Assembly: GCF_022815725.1 (NCBI RefSeq)
Contig: NZ_JALGRF010000001.1
Location: 992,001-1,056,000 of the forward strand
DNA: 64,000 nucleotides
Origin: Streptomyces sp. APSN-46.1
Lineage (GTDB): Bacteria > Actinomycetota > Actinomycetes > Streptomycetales > Streptomycetaceae
Direction of reading: 5' to 3'
Shown here: one piece after another, positions 54,381-61,842 of the stretch
How the letters are laid out: every line of letters begins with the position of its first letter
How positions within the stretch are numbered: the first letter of the stretch is position 1
Made by a program: the position numbers and the translations under genes
The notes under the pieces: model-generated
Told to the model about the DNA's origin: nothing
The model's database searches: none
Seen by the model: the letters and a program-made list of their open reading frames with translations, nothing else

Positions 54381-55946
54381 ATGGCACGACCCGTTCTCGA
54401 GATGCGGTCGATCAGCAAGACGTTTCCGGGTGTCAAGGCTCTCTCCGAGGTCAACCTGACCGTAGCCGCCGGTGAGGTGCACGCCGTCTGCGGTGAGAAC
54501 GGCGCCGGCAAGTCCACCCTGATGAAGGTACTCAGCGGGGTCCACCCCCACGGCGGCTACCAGGGCGAGATCTACTTCGAGGGCGATCCCTGCCGGTTCC
54601 GGGACATCCGGGCCAGTGAGCAGCGCGGCATCGTGATCATCCACCAGGAACTCGCGCTGGTGCCCTACCTGTCCATCGCCGAGAACATCTTCCTCGGCAA
54701 CGAGCACGCCACCCGGGGCGTCATCAGCTGGCACCGGACGCTGACCCACGCCGCCGCACTGATCCGGCAGGTCGGACTCGACGAGAGCCCGCACACCAGG
54801 ATCGCCGACCTCGGCGTGGGCAAACAGCAGTTGGTCGAGATCGCCAAGGCGCTCGCCAAGAAGGTCAAGCTGCTCATCCTGGATGAGCCGACGGCCGCCC
54901 TGAACGACGAGGACAGCCGCAAGCTGCTCGACCTGATCCTCGAACTCAAGGCCCAGGGCATCTCCTGCATCCTCATCTCGCACAAACTGAACGAGATCGC
55001 CCGGGTCGCCGACGCCGTCACCATCCTGCGCGACGGGCGGACCATCGAGACCATCGCGATCGGTCCCGAGGGCATCTCCGAGGAGCGGATCATCCGTGGC
55101 ATGGTCGGCCGCGACCTGGAACACCGCTACCCCGAGCGGCAGCCCTACTCGGCACCAGGGGCGGAGATCGGCGAGGTCGCCTTCGAGATCGAGGACTGGA
55201 GCGTCCAACACCCGATCGACCACCGGCGCAAGGTGGTCGACGGCGCCTCGCTGAACGTCCGTCGAGGCGAGATCGTCGGCATCGCCGGCCTCATGGGCGC
55301 CGGCCGCACCGAACTGGCCATGAGCGTCTTCGGCCGCTCGTACGGACGGTGGACCGGCGGCCGGGTGCGGCTGCACGGCCGGGAGATCCGTACCCGGACG
55401 GTGCCGGAGGCGATCGGGCACGGCATCGCGTACGTGACCGAGGACCGCAAGCAGTTCGGCCTCCACCTCAACGACGACATCAGCCGGAACATCTCGCTGA
55501 GCGCCCTCGGCAAGGTCGCCCGGCGGGGCTGGGTCGACCGGCACGAGGAGGCCCGGATCGCCGAATCGTTCCGGCGGACCTTGAACATCAAGGCCCCCTC
55601 GGTGTTCGCGGAGACCGGCAAGCTCAGCGGCGGCAACCAGCAGAAGGTCGTCCTCAGCAAGTGGATCTTCGCCGAGCCGGAGGCGCTGATCCTCGACGAA
55701 CCCACCCGGGGCATCGACATCGGCGCCAAGGCGGAGATCTACACCGTCATCGCCGAACTCGCCGCCCAGGGCAAGACGGTACTCGTCATCTCCTCCGAAC
55801 TCCCCGAGCTCCTGGGCCTGTGCGACCGGATCTACACCATGGCCGAAGGCCGGATCACCGGTGAGGTGACCCGCGCGGAAGCCACCCAGGAATCCCTCAT
55901 GCGGCTCATGACCATGAGCGCGGCATCCCCCGACAAGCAGGTGTGA
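54381..55946 (+). CDS. Multiple-monosaccharide ABC transporter ATPase (GguA/MmsA-like)
   Basis: The 521-residue double-NBD ATPase has an intact NBD1 ([22 protein letters not shown]) and an NBD2 with degenerate Walker A ([10 protein letters not shown]). NBD2 keeps a full Walker B ([16 protein letters not shown]) and the signature [14 protein letters not shown]. It pairs with the ChvE-like binding protein and the permease 3 nt downstream. Compared with the RbsA-like protein at 37624, both NBDs here keep their Walker B acidic residues. Confidence 0.94.
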   Translation: MARPVLEMRSISKTFPGVKALSEVNLTVAAGEVHAVCGENGAGKSTLMKVLSGVHPHGGYQGEIYFEGDPCRFRDIRASEQRGIVIIHQELALVPYLSIAENIFLGNEHATRGVISWHRTLTHAAALIRQVGLDESPHTRIADLGVGKQQLVEIAKALAKKVKLLILDEPTAALNDEDSRKLLDLILELKAQGISCILISHKLNEIARVADAVTILRDGRTIETIAIGPEGISEERIIRGMVGRDLEHRYPERQPYSAPGAEIGEVAFEIEDWSVQHPIDHRRKVVDGASLNVRRGEIVGIAGLMGAGRTELAMSVFGRSYGRWTGGRVRLHGREIRTRTVPEAIGHGIAYVTEDRKQFGLHLNDDISRNISLSALGKVARRGWVDRHEEARIAESFRRTLNIKAPSVFAETGKLSGGNQQKVVLSKWIFAEPEALILDEPTRGIDIGAKAEIYTVIAELAAQGKTVLVISSELPELLGLCDRIYTMAEGRITGEVTRAEATQESLMRLMTMSAASPDKQV

Positions 55947-55949
55947 GGC

Positions 55950-57185
55950 ATGGCCCAGACCGAGACCACCCCAGAGACCACGCCCGCCACACCGGAGACC
56001 GGCCGACGTCCGTCCGCCGGTGCCGTACTGGCCCGAGCGCTGCGCGGCAACCTGCGCCAGTACGGGATGCTGCTCGCGCTGGCGCTGATCGTGCTGCTGT
56101 TCCAGATCTGGACGGGCGGCATCCTGCTCCAGCCGCTCAACATCACCAATCTGATCCAGCAGAACGGCTACATCCTCATCCTGGCCATCGGCATGATGAT
56201 CGTCATCATCGCCGGGCACATCGACCTGTCGGTCGGGTCGCTCGCCGCCTTCGTCGGGGCGGCCGCGGCGGTAATGATGGTCAAGCACCAGGTGCCGTGG
56301 CCCGTGGCGCTCGTGGCCGCGCTGCTGATCGGGGCTCTCGCCGGAGCCTGGCAGGGGTTCTGGATCGCCTATCTCGGGATCCCCTCGTTCATCGTCACGC
56401 TGGCCGGCATGCTGCTGTTCCGCGGTGGGACCCAGATCCTCCTCCAGGGTCAGTCGGTGGCGCCGTTCCCCAAGGGCTTCCAGAACATCAGCAGCGGCTT
56501 CCTCCCCGCGGTCGGCCCCCGCACCGACTACCACAACCTCACCCTGCTGCTGGGCCTCGCGGTGCTGGCCGTCGCGATCCTTCAGGAGGTGCGCGGACGG
56601 CGGCGGGCCGCCTCGTACGGGCTGGAACCGCTCCCGGCCGGGCTGTTCCTGGTGAAGCTCGGCGCGATCACCGCGGCCGTGGTGGCCTTCACGCTGCTGC
56701 TGGCCAGCTACCACGGGGTGCCGATCGTCCTGCTGATCCTCGGCGTCCTGCTGGTCGGCTTCGGATACGTGATGCGCAACTCGATCCTCGGCCGGCACAC
56801 CTACGCCATCGGCGGCAACGAGGCGGCGGCGCGGCTGTCCGGGGTGAAGAGCAAGCGGGTCGTATTCCTCGCCTTCGTGAACATGGGCGTCCTCGCGGCC
56901 CTGGCCGGGATGGTCTTCGCCGCGCGGCTCAACGCCGGTACGCCGCAGGCCGGCATCAACTTCGAGTTGGAGGCGATCGCCGCCGCGTTCATCGGCGGCG
57001 CCTCCGCGAGCGGCGGTGTGGGAACCGTCCTCGGTGCGCTCATCGGCGGTCTGGTGCTGGGTGTGCTGAACAACGGCATGTCGCTGGTCGGCGTGGGTAC
57101 CGACTACCAGCAGGTGATCAAGGGCCTGGTACTGCTGGCGGCCGTCGGCTTCGACGTCTACAACAAGCGCAAGGCCGGGGCCTGA
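55950..57185 (+). CDS. Multiple-monosaccharide ABC transporter permease (GguB/MmsB-like)
   Basis: The 411-residue polytopic membrane protein of the RbsC superfamily has the longer GguB/XylH form: MMIVIIAGHIDLSVGSLAAF, GIPSFIVTLAGMLLFRG, YAIGGNEAAARLSGVKS and IGGASASGGVGTV, with about ten to twelve membrane segments. It completes the importer with the two preceding genes. Its 3' end overlaps the convergent small hypothetical gene by 28 nt, an unusually close tail-to-tail arrangement. Confidence 0.94.
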   Translation: MAQTETTPETTPATPETGRRPSAGAVLARALRGNLRQYGMLLALALIVLLFQIWTGGILLQPLNITNLIQQNGYILILAIGMMIVIIAGHIDLSVGSLAAFVGAAAAVMMVKHQVPWPVALVAALLIGALAGAWQGFWIAYLGIPSFIVTLAGMLLFRGGTQILLQGQSVAPFPKGFQNISSGFLPAVGPRTDYHNLTLLLGLAVLAVAILQEVRGRRRAASYGLEPLPAGLFLVKLGAITAAVVAFTLLLASYHGVPIVLLILGVLLVGFGYVMRNSILGRHTYAIGGNEAAARLSGVKSKRVVFLAFVNMGVLAALAGMVFAARLNAGTPQAGINFELEAIAAAFIGGASASGGVGTVLGALIGGLVLGVLNNGMSLVGVGTDYQQVIKGLVLLAAVGFDVYNKRKAGA

Positions 57186-57517
57186 CCTTGCGGCTCCGCT
57201 CGCGCGTCGACGATCCGCTCGAAGAAGAACTCGTGCTTGAGGAAGGAGACGTCGTACTCATGACCCGGGTACGGCGGGATCAGCTGAGCGGCCTGGATCA
57301 GCCGCCAGCCCGCCCGGAGCGCCGCCACCCCCGACTCGTACGGCGGCTCGTCGCTGTCGCCCGTGGTCGGCGAGGTGCGGCCCGTGCCGTCGTACAGCGA
57401 CCAGCCCACGACATGGGAGTCCAGCGCCGAGGTGGCCGAGTACAGGACCAGCACCTGCTGCCGCAGCACCGGCGCGGTGCCTTCCGCCCGCTCGGGGAGG
57501 ATCGCTTCGGTCGTCAT
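57158..57517 (-). CDS. Conserved-looking hypothetical protein next to PhyH
   Basis: The 119-residue protein has no family I can name. It is soluble-looking, with readable blocks VLYSATSALDSHVVGWSLYDG and YPGHEYDVSFLKHEFFFERI, which are too ordered to be a shadow frame. Its ATG overlaps the stop of the PhyH-type gene (ATGA), so the two are co-translated, and it may support or act beside that oxygenase. The 3' end overlaps the importer permease on the other strand by 28 nt. Confidence 0.65.
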   Translation of the reverse strand: MTTEAILPERAEGTAPVLRQQVLVLYSATSALDSHVVGWSLYDGTGRTSPTTGDSDEPPYESGVAALRAGWRLIQAAQLIPPYPGHEYDVSFLKHEFFFERIVDARAEPQGQAPALRLL

Positions 57518-58329
57518 GCCTGTGCCTCCGCAGGGCGGTTGGAAACCCTGGTCACCCAGTGGTCGAGGTCGAAGTCGTCGTCGCCGGTCAGCACCCGCCA
57601 CAGCAGGATTCTGTTGTACCGCTCCAGCCGACCGGTCGCCGCCTCGTACCACGGGAACATCGAGTCCAGCTCCGCGGCCACCTGCGGGTCGTCGAGATCC
57701 GAGGTGTTCCACAGGCGCTGTTGACGCACCCTGGGATTGAAGCGGATCTTGAACATGTAGCGCATCGCGTCGCTGTCGTTGCGCCGGCCCGCGTGCCAGA
57801 GGCCGTGGTGCAGAAACACCACCGTCCCGGCCGGGCAGACCAGTCGGTCCTGGCCGCGCAGGTTCTGGTAGCGGCCGGTGTCGGACTCGTTGATCCGCCG
57901 GAGGTGGCTGCCCGGCACGGTGAGCGTTCCGCCCATCTCCAGCGTCACCGCCTGCGGAAAATACATCAACTGCACGTCGAAGGCGTCCGGCCGGACGTCG
58001 ATGATGGCGTCCCCGTGCAGCGGCTGCGCGTCGCCGCCGTGGGGCTCGCGGGTGTGCACGAAGTGGTGATCCACCCACGGCTCCGGGCCCACGAGGCTGT
58101 GCAGGGCCCCTGCCACCTGCGGAAGCTCCAGCAGCCGACGGACGAAGGATCCCTCCGCATAGGCCTCGGACAGCGGCGTCCCGTACCGCACCGGCGGCAC
58201 CCCCTCGGCCAGTACCGCCAAGCCCTCGGTGTTCATTTCCGCCGGGACCACGGCGTCCAGTCGCAGCGACCCACGCGCCACGAACCGCGCCATCTGCACC
58301 GAATCGAGTAGTTCTTGCCTGTTCTCCAT
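57514..58329 (-). CDS. Phytanoyl-CoA dioxygenase family Fe(II)/2-oxoglutarate oxygenase
   Basis: The 271-residue PhyH-family protein has the iron-binding triad His105-x-Asp107 (PLHGDAI) and His179 (LHHGLWHAG), with Arg190 placed to bind 2-oxoglutarate. Such enzymes hydroxylate small molecules; members beside AraC regulators in actinomycetes have varied, mostly unknown substrates. An alternative GTG at 58338 would add three residues; neither start has a clear ribosome binding site. It forms an operon with the small hypothetical gene and is divergent from the AraC gene, whose cupin-like sensor may detect its substrate. I see no direct tie to polysaccharide breakdown. Confidence 0.82.
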   Translation of the reverse strand: MENRQELLDSVQMARFVARGSLRLDAVVPAEMNTEGLAVLAEGVPPVRYGTPLSEAYAEGSFVRRLLELPQVAGALHSLVGPEPWVDHHFVHTREPHGGDAQPLHGDAIIDVRPDAFDVQLMYFPQAVTLEMGGTLTVPGSHLRRINESDTGRYQNLRGQDRLVCPAGTVVFLHHGLWHAGRRNDSDAMRYMFKIRFNPRVRQQRLWNTSDLDDPQVAAELDSMFPWYEAATGRLERYNRILLWRVLTGDDDFDLDHWVTRVSNRPAEAQA

Positions 58330-58472
58330 GGCGGCCACGCTAGACGCTGCGGCCGCGCGCCGCGTGGGCCACGTTCACCCTCCACTGGTCGATTCTCACC
58401 ACGGTGACCGGCACGCAGGGTTGAGGGTCGCGACCCTGGAGCGGGCTTGCGGACACAGTGGAGGTAGCAGAC

Positions 58473-59279
58473 GTGACCATGCACACGGCCCTCGCCCACC
58501 TTGACGAGCCTCCGGCTCTCGCCGCCGTCGGCATCGGCGTGCACGGGCCCGCCGGCCACGTGGACGTGTTTTCACTGCCGGATCTTTGGCAGCTCCATCT
58601 GTACGACTACGAGGCCGACTTGACGGTGAACGGCACGGGGTACGCGATCCGCCCCGGCCGGGTCAGCCTCGTACCGCCCGGAGCCGAGGTCCGCTATCGC
58701 TACCGGGGCCGCTCCCCACACCTCTACGTCCACCTCCGCCTGGGCTCAGGTGGAACCCCCCGCAACGTTCCGATGGTCCAGGACGCCGGCCCCGATCTCG
58801 CCTTGCTCACCGCCCAGTTGCAGCAGGCGTTGGCTGCCTGGCCGAACACCCCGTCACGGGCCGCCGCCGAGGTGTGGGCCGCCCTGTGGCGGGTCGCCCA
58901 GCTCGCCCCTCCGAGGGAGCGGAACACGCGGGCCGTTCATCCGGCGGTCGCAGCCGCCGTGGCCCTCATCGAGGCGCGGCTGGGGCAACCTCTGACGGTA
59001 CCGGACATCGCGGCGGCATCCGGTGTCTCCCACAACCACCTGACGCGCCTCTTCCGCGCCGCGACGGGGGAGACGGTCGTCGGCTACATCCGGGCCCGCC
59101 GAATGGAACGGGCGCGCCACTTCCTACAGGCCACCACACTCTCCGTCCCCGCCGTCGCCGCGTCGGTCGGCATTCCCGACCTACAGGCGTTCAACAAGGC
59201 CTGTCGCCGCGCACTCGGAGCCTCTCCGCGCGGCATCCGCGCCGCCCAGCCCATTTCCCCGCACTCCCCCGCCCAGTGA
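58473..59279 (+). CDS. AraC-family transcriptional regulator
   Basis: The 268-residue protein has an N-terminal cupin-like sensor (residues about 10-110: VFSLPDLWQLHLYDYEADL, RPGRVSLVPPGAEVRYRYRG) and a C-terminal double helix-turn-helix (TVPDIAAASGVSHNHLTRLFRAATG, SVPAVAASVGIPDLQAFNKACRRALGASP). I chose the GTG at 58473 because GGAGG lies 8 nt before it; GTG 58458 and ATG 58479 fit less well. It is divergent from the PhyH operon, with about 140 bp between, and is its likely activator. Confidence 0.87.
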   Translation: MTMHTALAHLDEPPALAAVGIGVHGPAGHVDVFSLPDLWQLHLYDYEADLTVNGTGYAIRPGRVSLVPPGAEVRYRYRGRSPHLYVHLRLGSGGTPRNVPMVQDAGPDLALLTAQLQQALAAWPNTPSRAAAEVWAALWRVAQLAPPRERNTRAVHPAVAAAVALIEARLGQPLTVPDIAAASGVSHNHLTRLFRAATGETVVGYIRARRMERARHFLQATTLSVPAVAASVGIPDLQAFNKACRRALGASPRGIRAAQPISPHSPAQ

Positions 59280-59382
59280 GCGGACCGGTACGGGACCCGG
59301 TTGCCCGGCCCGTGTCGGCAACCTTTTCGCATCCTGCGGCGACCAAGCAGTGCACCTCGACTCGAATCTCCGAAGGACGGAC

Positions 59383-60327
59383 ATGCAGACTGCACGGCAG
59401 GCCGCGCGGCAGCGCAGGCGTAGACACAGGCTGATGACGGGAACGGCGGTGATGCTGACCGCAGCGGGCGTCCTCGTCTGCCTGGTGACGACCCTGCTCC
59501 CCGGCCCCAAGGGGGAGGTGGGGGCCGTTGTGGCGGCCCCCGCCGCCACCCAGGTGGAAGCCACGCCCTCGGCCCCGACGAGCCCCGCGCCCCCGGCGGA
59601 CAGCTCGCATGCCGCGGCAACCCCGACCGCGGCCGTCGCAACGACCACCGCGGCGACGCCCCAGCCTTCGGCGAAGGAAACCCCACCGGCGGCGTCCACC
59701 CCGGCACCGTCGGCAGGACGCATCCAGCCCGAGACCACCTACAAGGGAGTCGCCACCGCCTACGCCGCCGGCGACGGCAACGGCGCCTGCCTGTTCGGCC
59801 CGACCGACGACCTCATGATCGCGGCGATGAACACCACCGACTACGAGTCGTCCAGGGCGTGCGGCGCGTACGTGCGCGTCCGCGCCGCGAACGGCGCTTC
59901 GATCACGGTCCGGATCACCAACGAATGCCCACTGCCCTGCGCACCGGGGCAACTGGACCTCAGCGAACAGGCCTTCGCGAAACTGGCCGATCCCAAGCTC
60001 GGCCGCATCCCGATCACCTGGAGCCTGCTGAGCCCCCGGGCGTCCGGCACGATCTCCATCCGGTACAAGACCGGGTCCAGCCCCCACTGGTGCGGCATCC
60101 AGGTGATCGACCACCGGAACCCGGTCGCACGGCTGGAGGTACGCACCGCCAACGGCTGGCGGAGACTGCCTCGTACCGAATACAACTACTTCCTCTCCGC
60201 CGACGGCAGCGGGTGCGGCGGCGCGATGAGGATCACCGACATCTACGGAGAGCAGCTGACGGTCAACGGGACCGCGCTGCTGCCGAACGTCGCACAACCG
60301 ACCCGGGTCCAGTTCGCCCCGCACTGA
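59383..60327 (+). CDS. Secreted bacterial expansin (EXLX1-like)
   Basis: The 314-residue protein has an Arg-rich n-region, one hydrophobic segment (about 18-40, signal anchor or signal peptide) and a long Ala/Pro/Ser/Thr linker to about residue 115. The two expansin domains follow. Domain 1 keeps the key Thr125 (GVATAY) and Asp192 (GQLDLSEQAF). Domain 2 has the IRYKTGSSPHWCGIQV and RLPRTEYNYFLSADGSG strands, with Trp236 and the Tyr of EYNYF as the wall-binding aromatic face; one of the usual Trp pair is His. Six or more cysteines are additional to Bacillus EXLX1. Expansins loosen cellulose-xyloglucan networks without hydrolysis. AAGGA precedes the ATG. Confidence 0.88.
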   Translation: MQTARQAARQRRRRHRLMTGTAVMLTAAGVLVCLVTTLLPGPKGEVGAVVAAPAATQVEATPSAPTSPAPPADSSHAAATPTAAVATTTAATPQPSAKETPPAASTPAPSAGRIQPETTYKGVATAYAAGDGNGACLFGPTDDLMIAAMNTTDYESSRACGAYVRVRAANGASITVRITNECPLPCAPGQLDLSEQAFAKLADPKLGRIPITWSLLSPRASGTISIRYKTGSSPHWCGIQVIDHRNPVARLEVRTANGWRRLPRTEYNYFLSADGSGCGGAMRITDIYGEQLTVNGTALLPNVAQPTRVQFAPH

Positions 60328-60389
60328 AACCGCACCGCGGCCGCATGGCGCATAAGGTGCTCCGGGTCGCTGGTACGCTGCCCGCTCGG

Positions 60390-60405
60390 ATGTTAACGCA
60401 CACAT
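60390..60405. promoter_or_regulatory. GTTAAC-type operator before the sigma factor gene
   Basis: ATGTTAACGCACACAT matches the GH127-side sequence GTGTTAACGCTCACAA at 13 of 16 positions. It lies 25 nt before the sigma factor start. It may be a third, weaker site for the same repressor. Confidence 0.45.
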
Positions 60406-60429
60406 TTTCGGAGGGGACGGCCGGCGGAC

Positions 60430-60963
60430 ATGGTCCTCGATGACGCGTCCGCGGAGTTCCACGACTTCTTCGAACGCCACTACGCCGAACTGGCCCGGTT
60501 CGCCCATCTCCTGACGGGCGAGGCGGACGGCGCCGACGATCTGGCCGCGGACGCCCTGATCGCACTGTGGCAGCGCTGGGACCGGCTGCGCCAGGCCGAG
60601 TACCCACTCGCCTACGCCCGCGGCGTTGTCGCCAACCTGGCACGGTCACGGATCCGCAGCGCGGTTCGCGAGCGCCGCCGGATCGCCCTGTTCTGGTCCC
60701 GCGGTGCGGAGCCGTTGAACGGTCCGGACGTGGCCGCCGTGGTGGACGTGCGCACTGCTCTCGCCCGGTTGCCGTTCCGGAAGCGGACGTGCGTGGTCCT
60801 GCGGCACGCCTTCGACCTGTCGGAGAAGGACACCGCTCTGGCGCTCGGAATATCGGTCGGTACGGTGAAGAGCCAGACCTCGAAGGGGATGGCCGAACTG
60901 GAACGGATGCTGGGCAGCACGGGAGCAGCCGGGGAACTGTTGGCGGGGAGGAGGAGCCGTTGA
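60430..60963 (+). CDS. SigE-family ECF RNA polymerase sigma factor
   Basis: The 177-residue protein has sigma region 2 (FHDFFERHYAELARFAHLLTG, ADDLAADALIALWQRWDRLR, PLAYARGVVANLARSRIR) and region 4 (LARLPFRKRTCVVLRHAFDLSEKDTALALGISVGTVKSQTSKGMAEL). It belongs to the small SigE-family ECF factors that direct RNA polymerase to a limited set of promoters. The next gene overlaps its stop (TTGA) and encodes a single-pass membrane protein, the usual place for an anti-sigma partner. An expansin precedes it and a GH74 gene follows. Confidence 0.92.
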   Translation: MVLDDASAEFHDFFERHYAELARFAHLLTGEADGADDLAADALIALWQRWDRLRQAEYPLAYARGVVANLARSRIRSAVRERRRIALFWSRGAEPLNGPDVAAVVDVRTALARLPFRKRTCVVLRHAFDLSEKDTALALGISVGTVKSQTSKGMAELERMLGSTGAAGELLAGRRSR

Positions 60964-61778
60964 ACGAGGAGCTCACCGGGCGGCTGCGCACAGCCGCCGA
61001 GGCCCACCGGCCCGACCGCGCCCGGATCCTGGCACGCGTGGAACGCGGCATGTCCGGCGCCCCCGACCGCCACCGCGAGTCGTCCGGCGCGAGGCCCTGG
61101 CCCAGGGTCGCGCTCGCCTCCCTCGCCACGGCCGGCATTCTGGCGGTCGGTGGTTTCGCGGTCGCCGCCATCGTCCAGTCCCCGACGCCGGCCCGGCCGG
61201 ACATCTCGGCCACCCCCGCCGCGCCGTCCACGCCGTCCGCGCCGTCCGCGTCCGGGACTCCCCACTCCACGCCGTCGGCGCCCACCACCGGCGGCCCGAC
61301 CGCGCCGGACCGCTCGTCCTCGGCGAGCCCCGGCCCTGCGGCGTCAGGCGGTGCGGGCGCGGCCCGGCCCGGCAGCGCGCACGTCCAGGACGGGCCTCTG
61401 TCGTCGGCCGGCTCCTTGGGCGCGAACAGCAACACCTTCTGGGCGCAGAGCGACATCACCCTCAAGACCACCCAGCCGCTCACCGCACTCACCGTGGAAC
61501 TGCGCATCACGCAGACCGGCGGAGTGCAGAGCACCGGCAGCTGGCGGACGCTGCCCGCCGACGATTTCACCGTCACCGTGCAACACGAGGGCGGAGCAGT
61601 GGTCTACCGCTGGATCCTCAAGCCGGGCCGTACGGTCCCGGCCGGACAGCATGTCTTCGCCGGCCAGTACAACCACGCCGCCGGCGACCGGGACGTCAAG
61701 CACGACGGCTACCGCGTCGACGCCAACGGTCCCCGCGGCGCCCTCTCGGTCTGGGGCGGCTTCACCCCGACCCGATGA
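60960..61778 (+). CDS. Single-pass membrane protein, probable anti-sigma or surface sensor
   Basis: I start at TTG 60960, which overlaps the sigma stop and follows a strong GGGGAGGAGGAG. The 272-residue product has a charged cytoplasmic N-terminus (1-48, LTGRLRTAAEAHRPDRARILARVERG). One membrane helix (about 49-72) is followed by a Ser/Thr/Pro/Ala linker (75-140) and a beta-rich extracellular domain (about 150-272: FWAQSDITLKTTQPLTALTV, FAGQYNHAAGDRDVKHDGY). I recognise no named anti-sigma zinc motif. The layout resembles transmembrane anti-sigma sensors such as RsgI of clostridia, whose outer domains bind polysaccharide. That role here is inference from architecture and position. Confidence 0.78.
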   Translation: MNEELTGRLRTAAEAHRPDRARILARVERGMSGAPDRHRESSGARPWPRVALASLATAGILAVGGFAVAAIVQSPTPARPDISATPAAPSTPSAPSASGTPHSTPSAPTTGGPTAPDRSSSASPGPAASGGAGAARPGSAHVQDGPLSSAGSLGANSNTFWAQSDITLKTTQPLTALTVELRITQTGGVQSTGSWRTLPADDFTVTVQHEGGAVVYRWILKPGRTVPAGQHVFAGQYNHAAGDRDVKHDGYRVDANGPRGALSVWGGFTPTR

Positions 61779-61791
61779 GGCCATGCCCGTA

Positions 61792-61835
61792 GGCCCGTGG
61801 GTGGAACGGCGCGGACCGCCGCCCGCCCACGGGCC
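61792..61835. terminator. Compound stem-loop between the sensor gene and GH74
   Basis: GGCCCGTGGG (61792-61801) pairs with CCCACGGGCC (61826-61835), and an inner CGGCG/CGCCG stem lies in the loop. It separates two convergent genes, ending 7 nt before the GH74 stop codon. Confidence 0.75.
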
Positions 61836-61842
61836 AGGAGGG

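Noticed and set aside
53706..56798. 1030-codon reverse open frame opposite the importer genes
   Set aside because: It is fully antisense to three well-supported transporter genes and has no recognisable domain.
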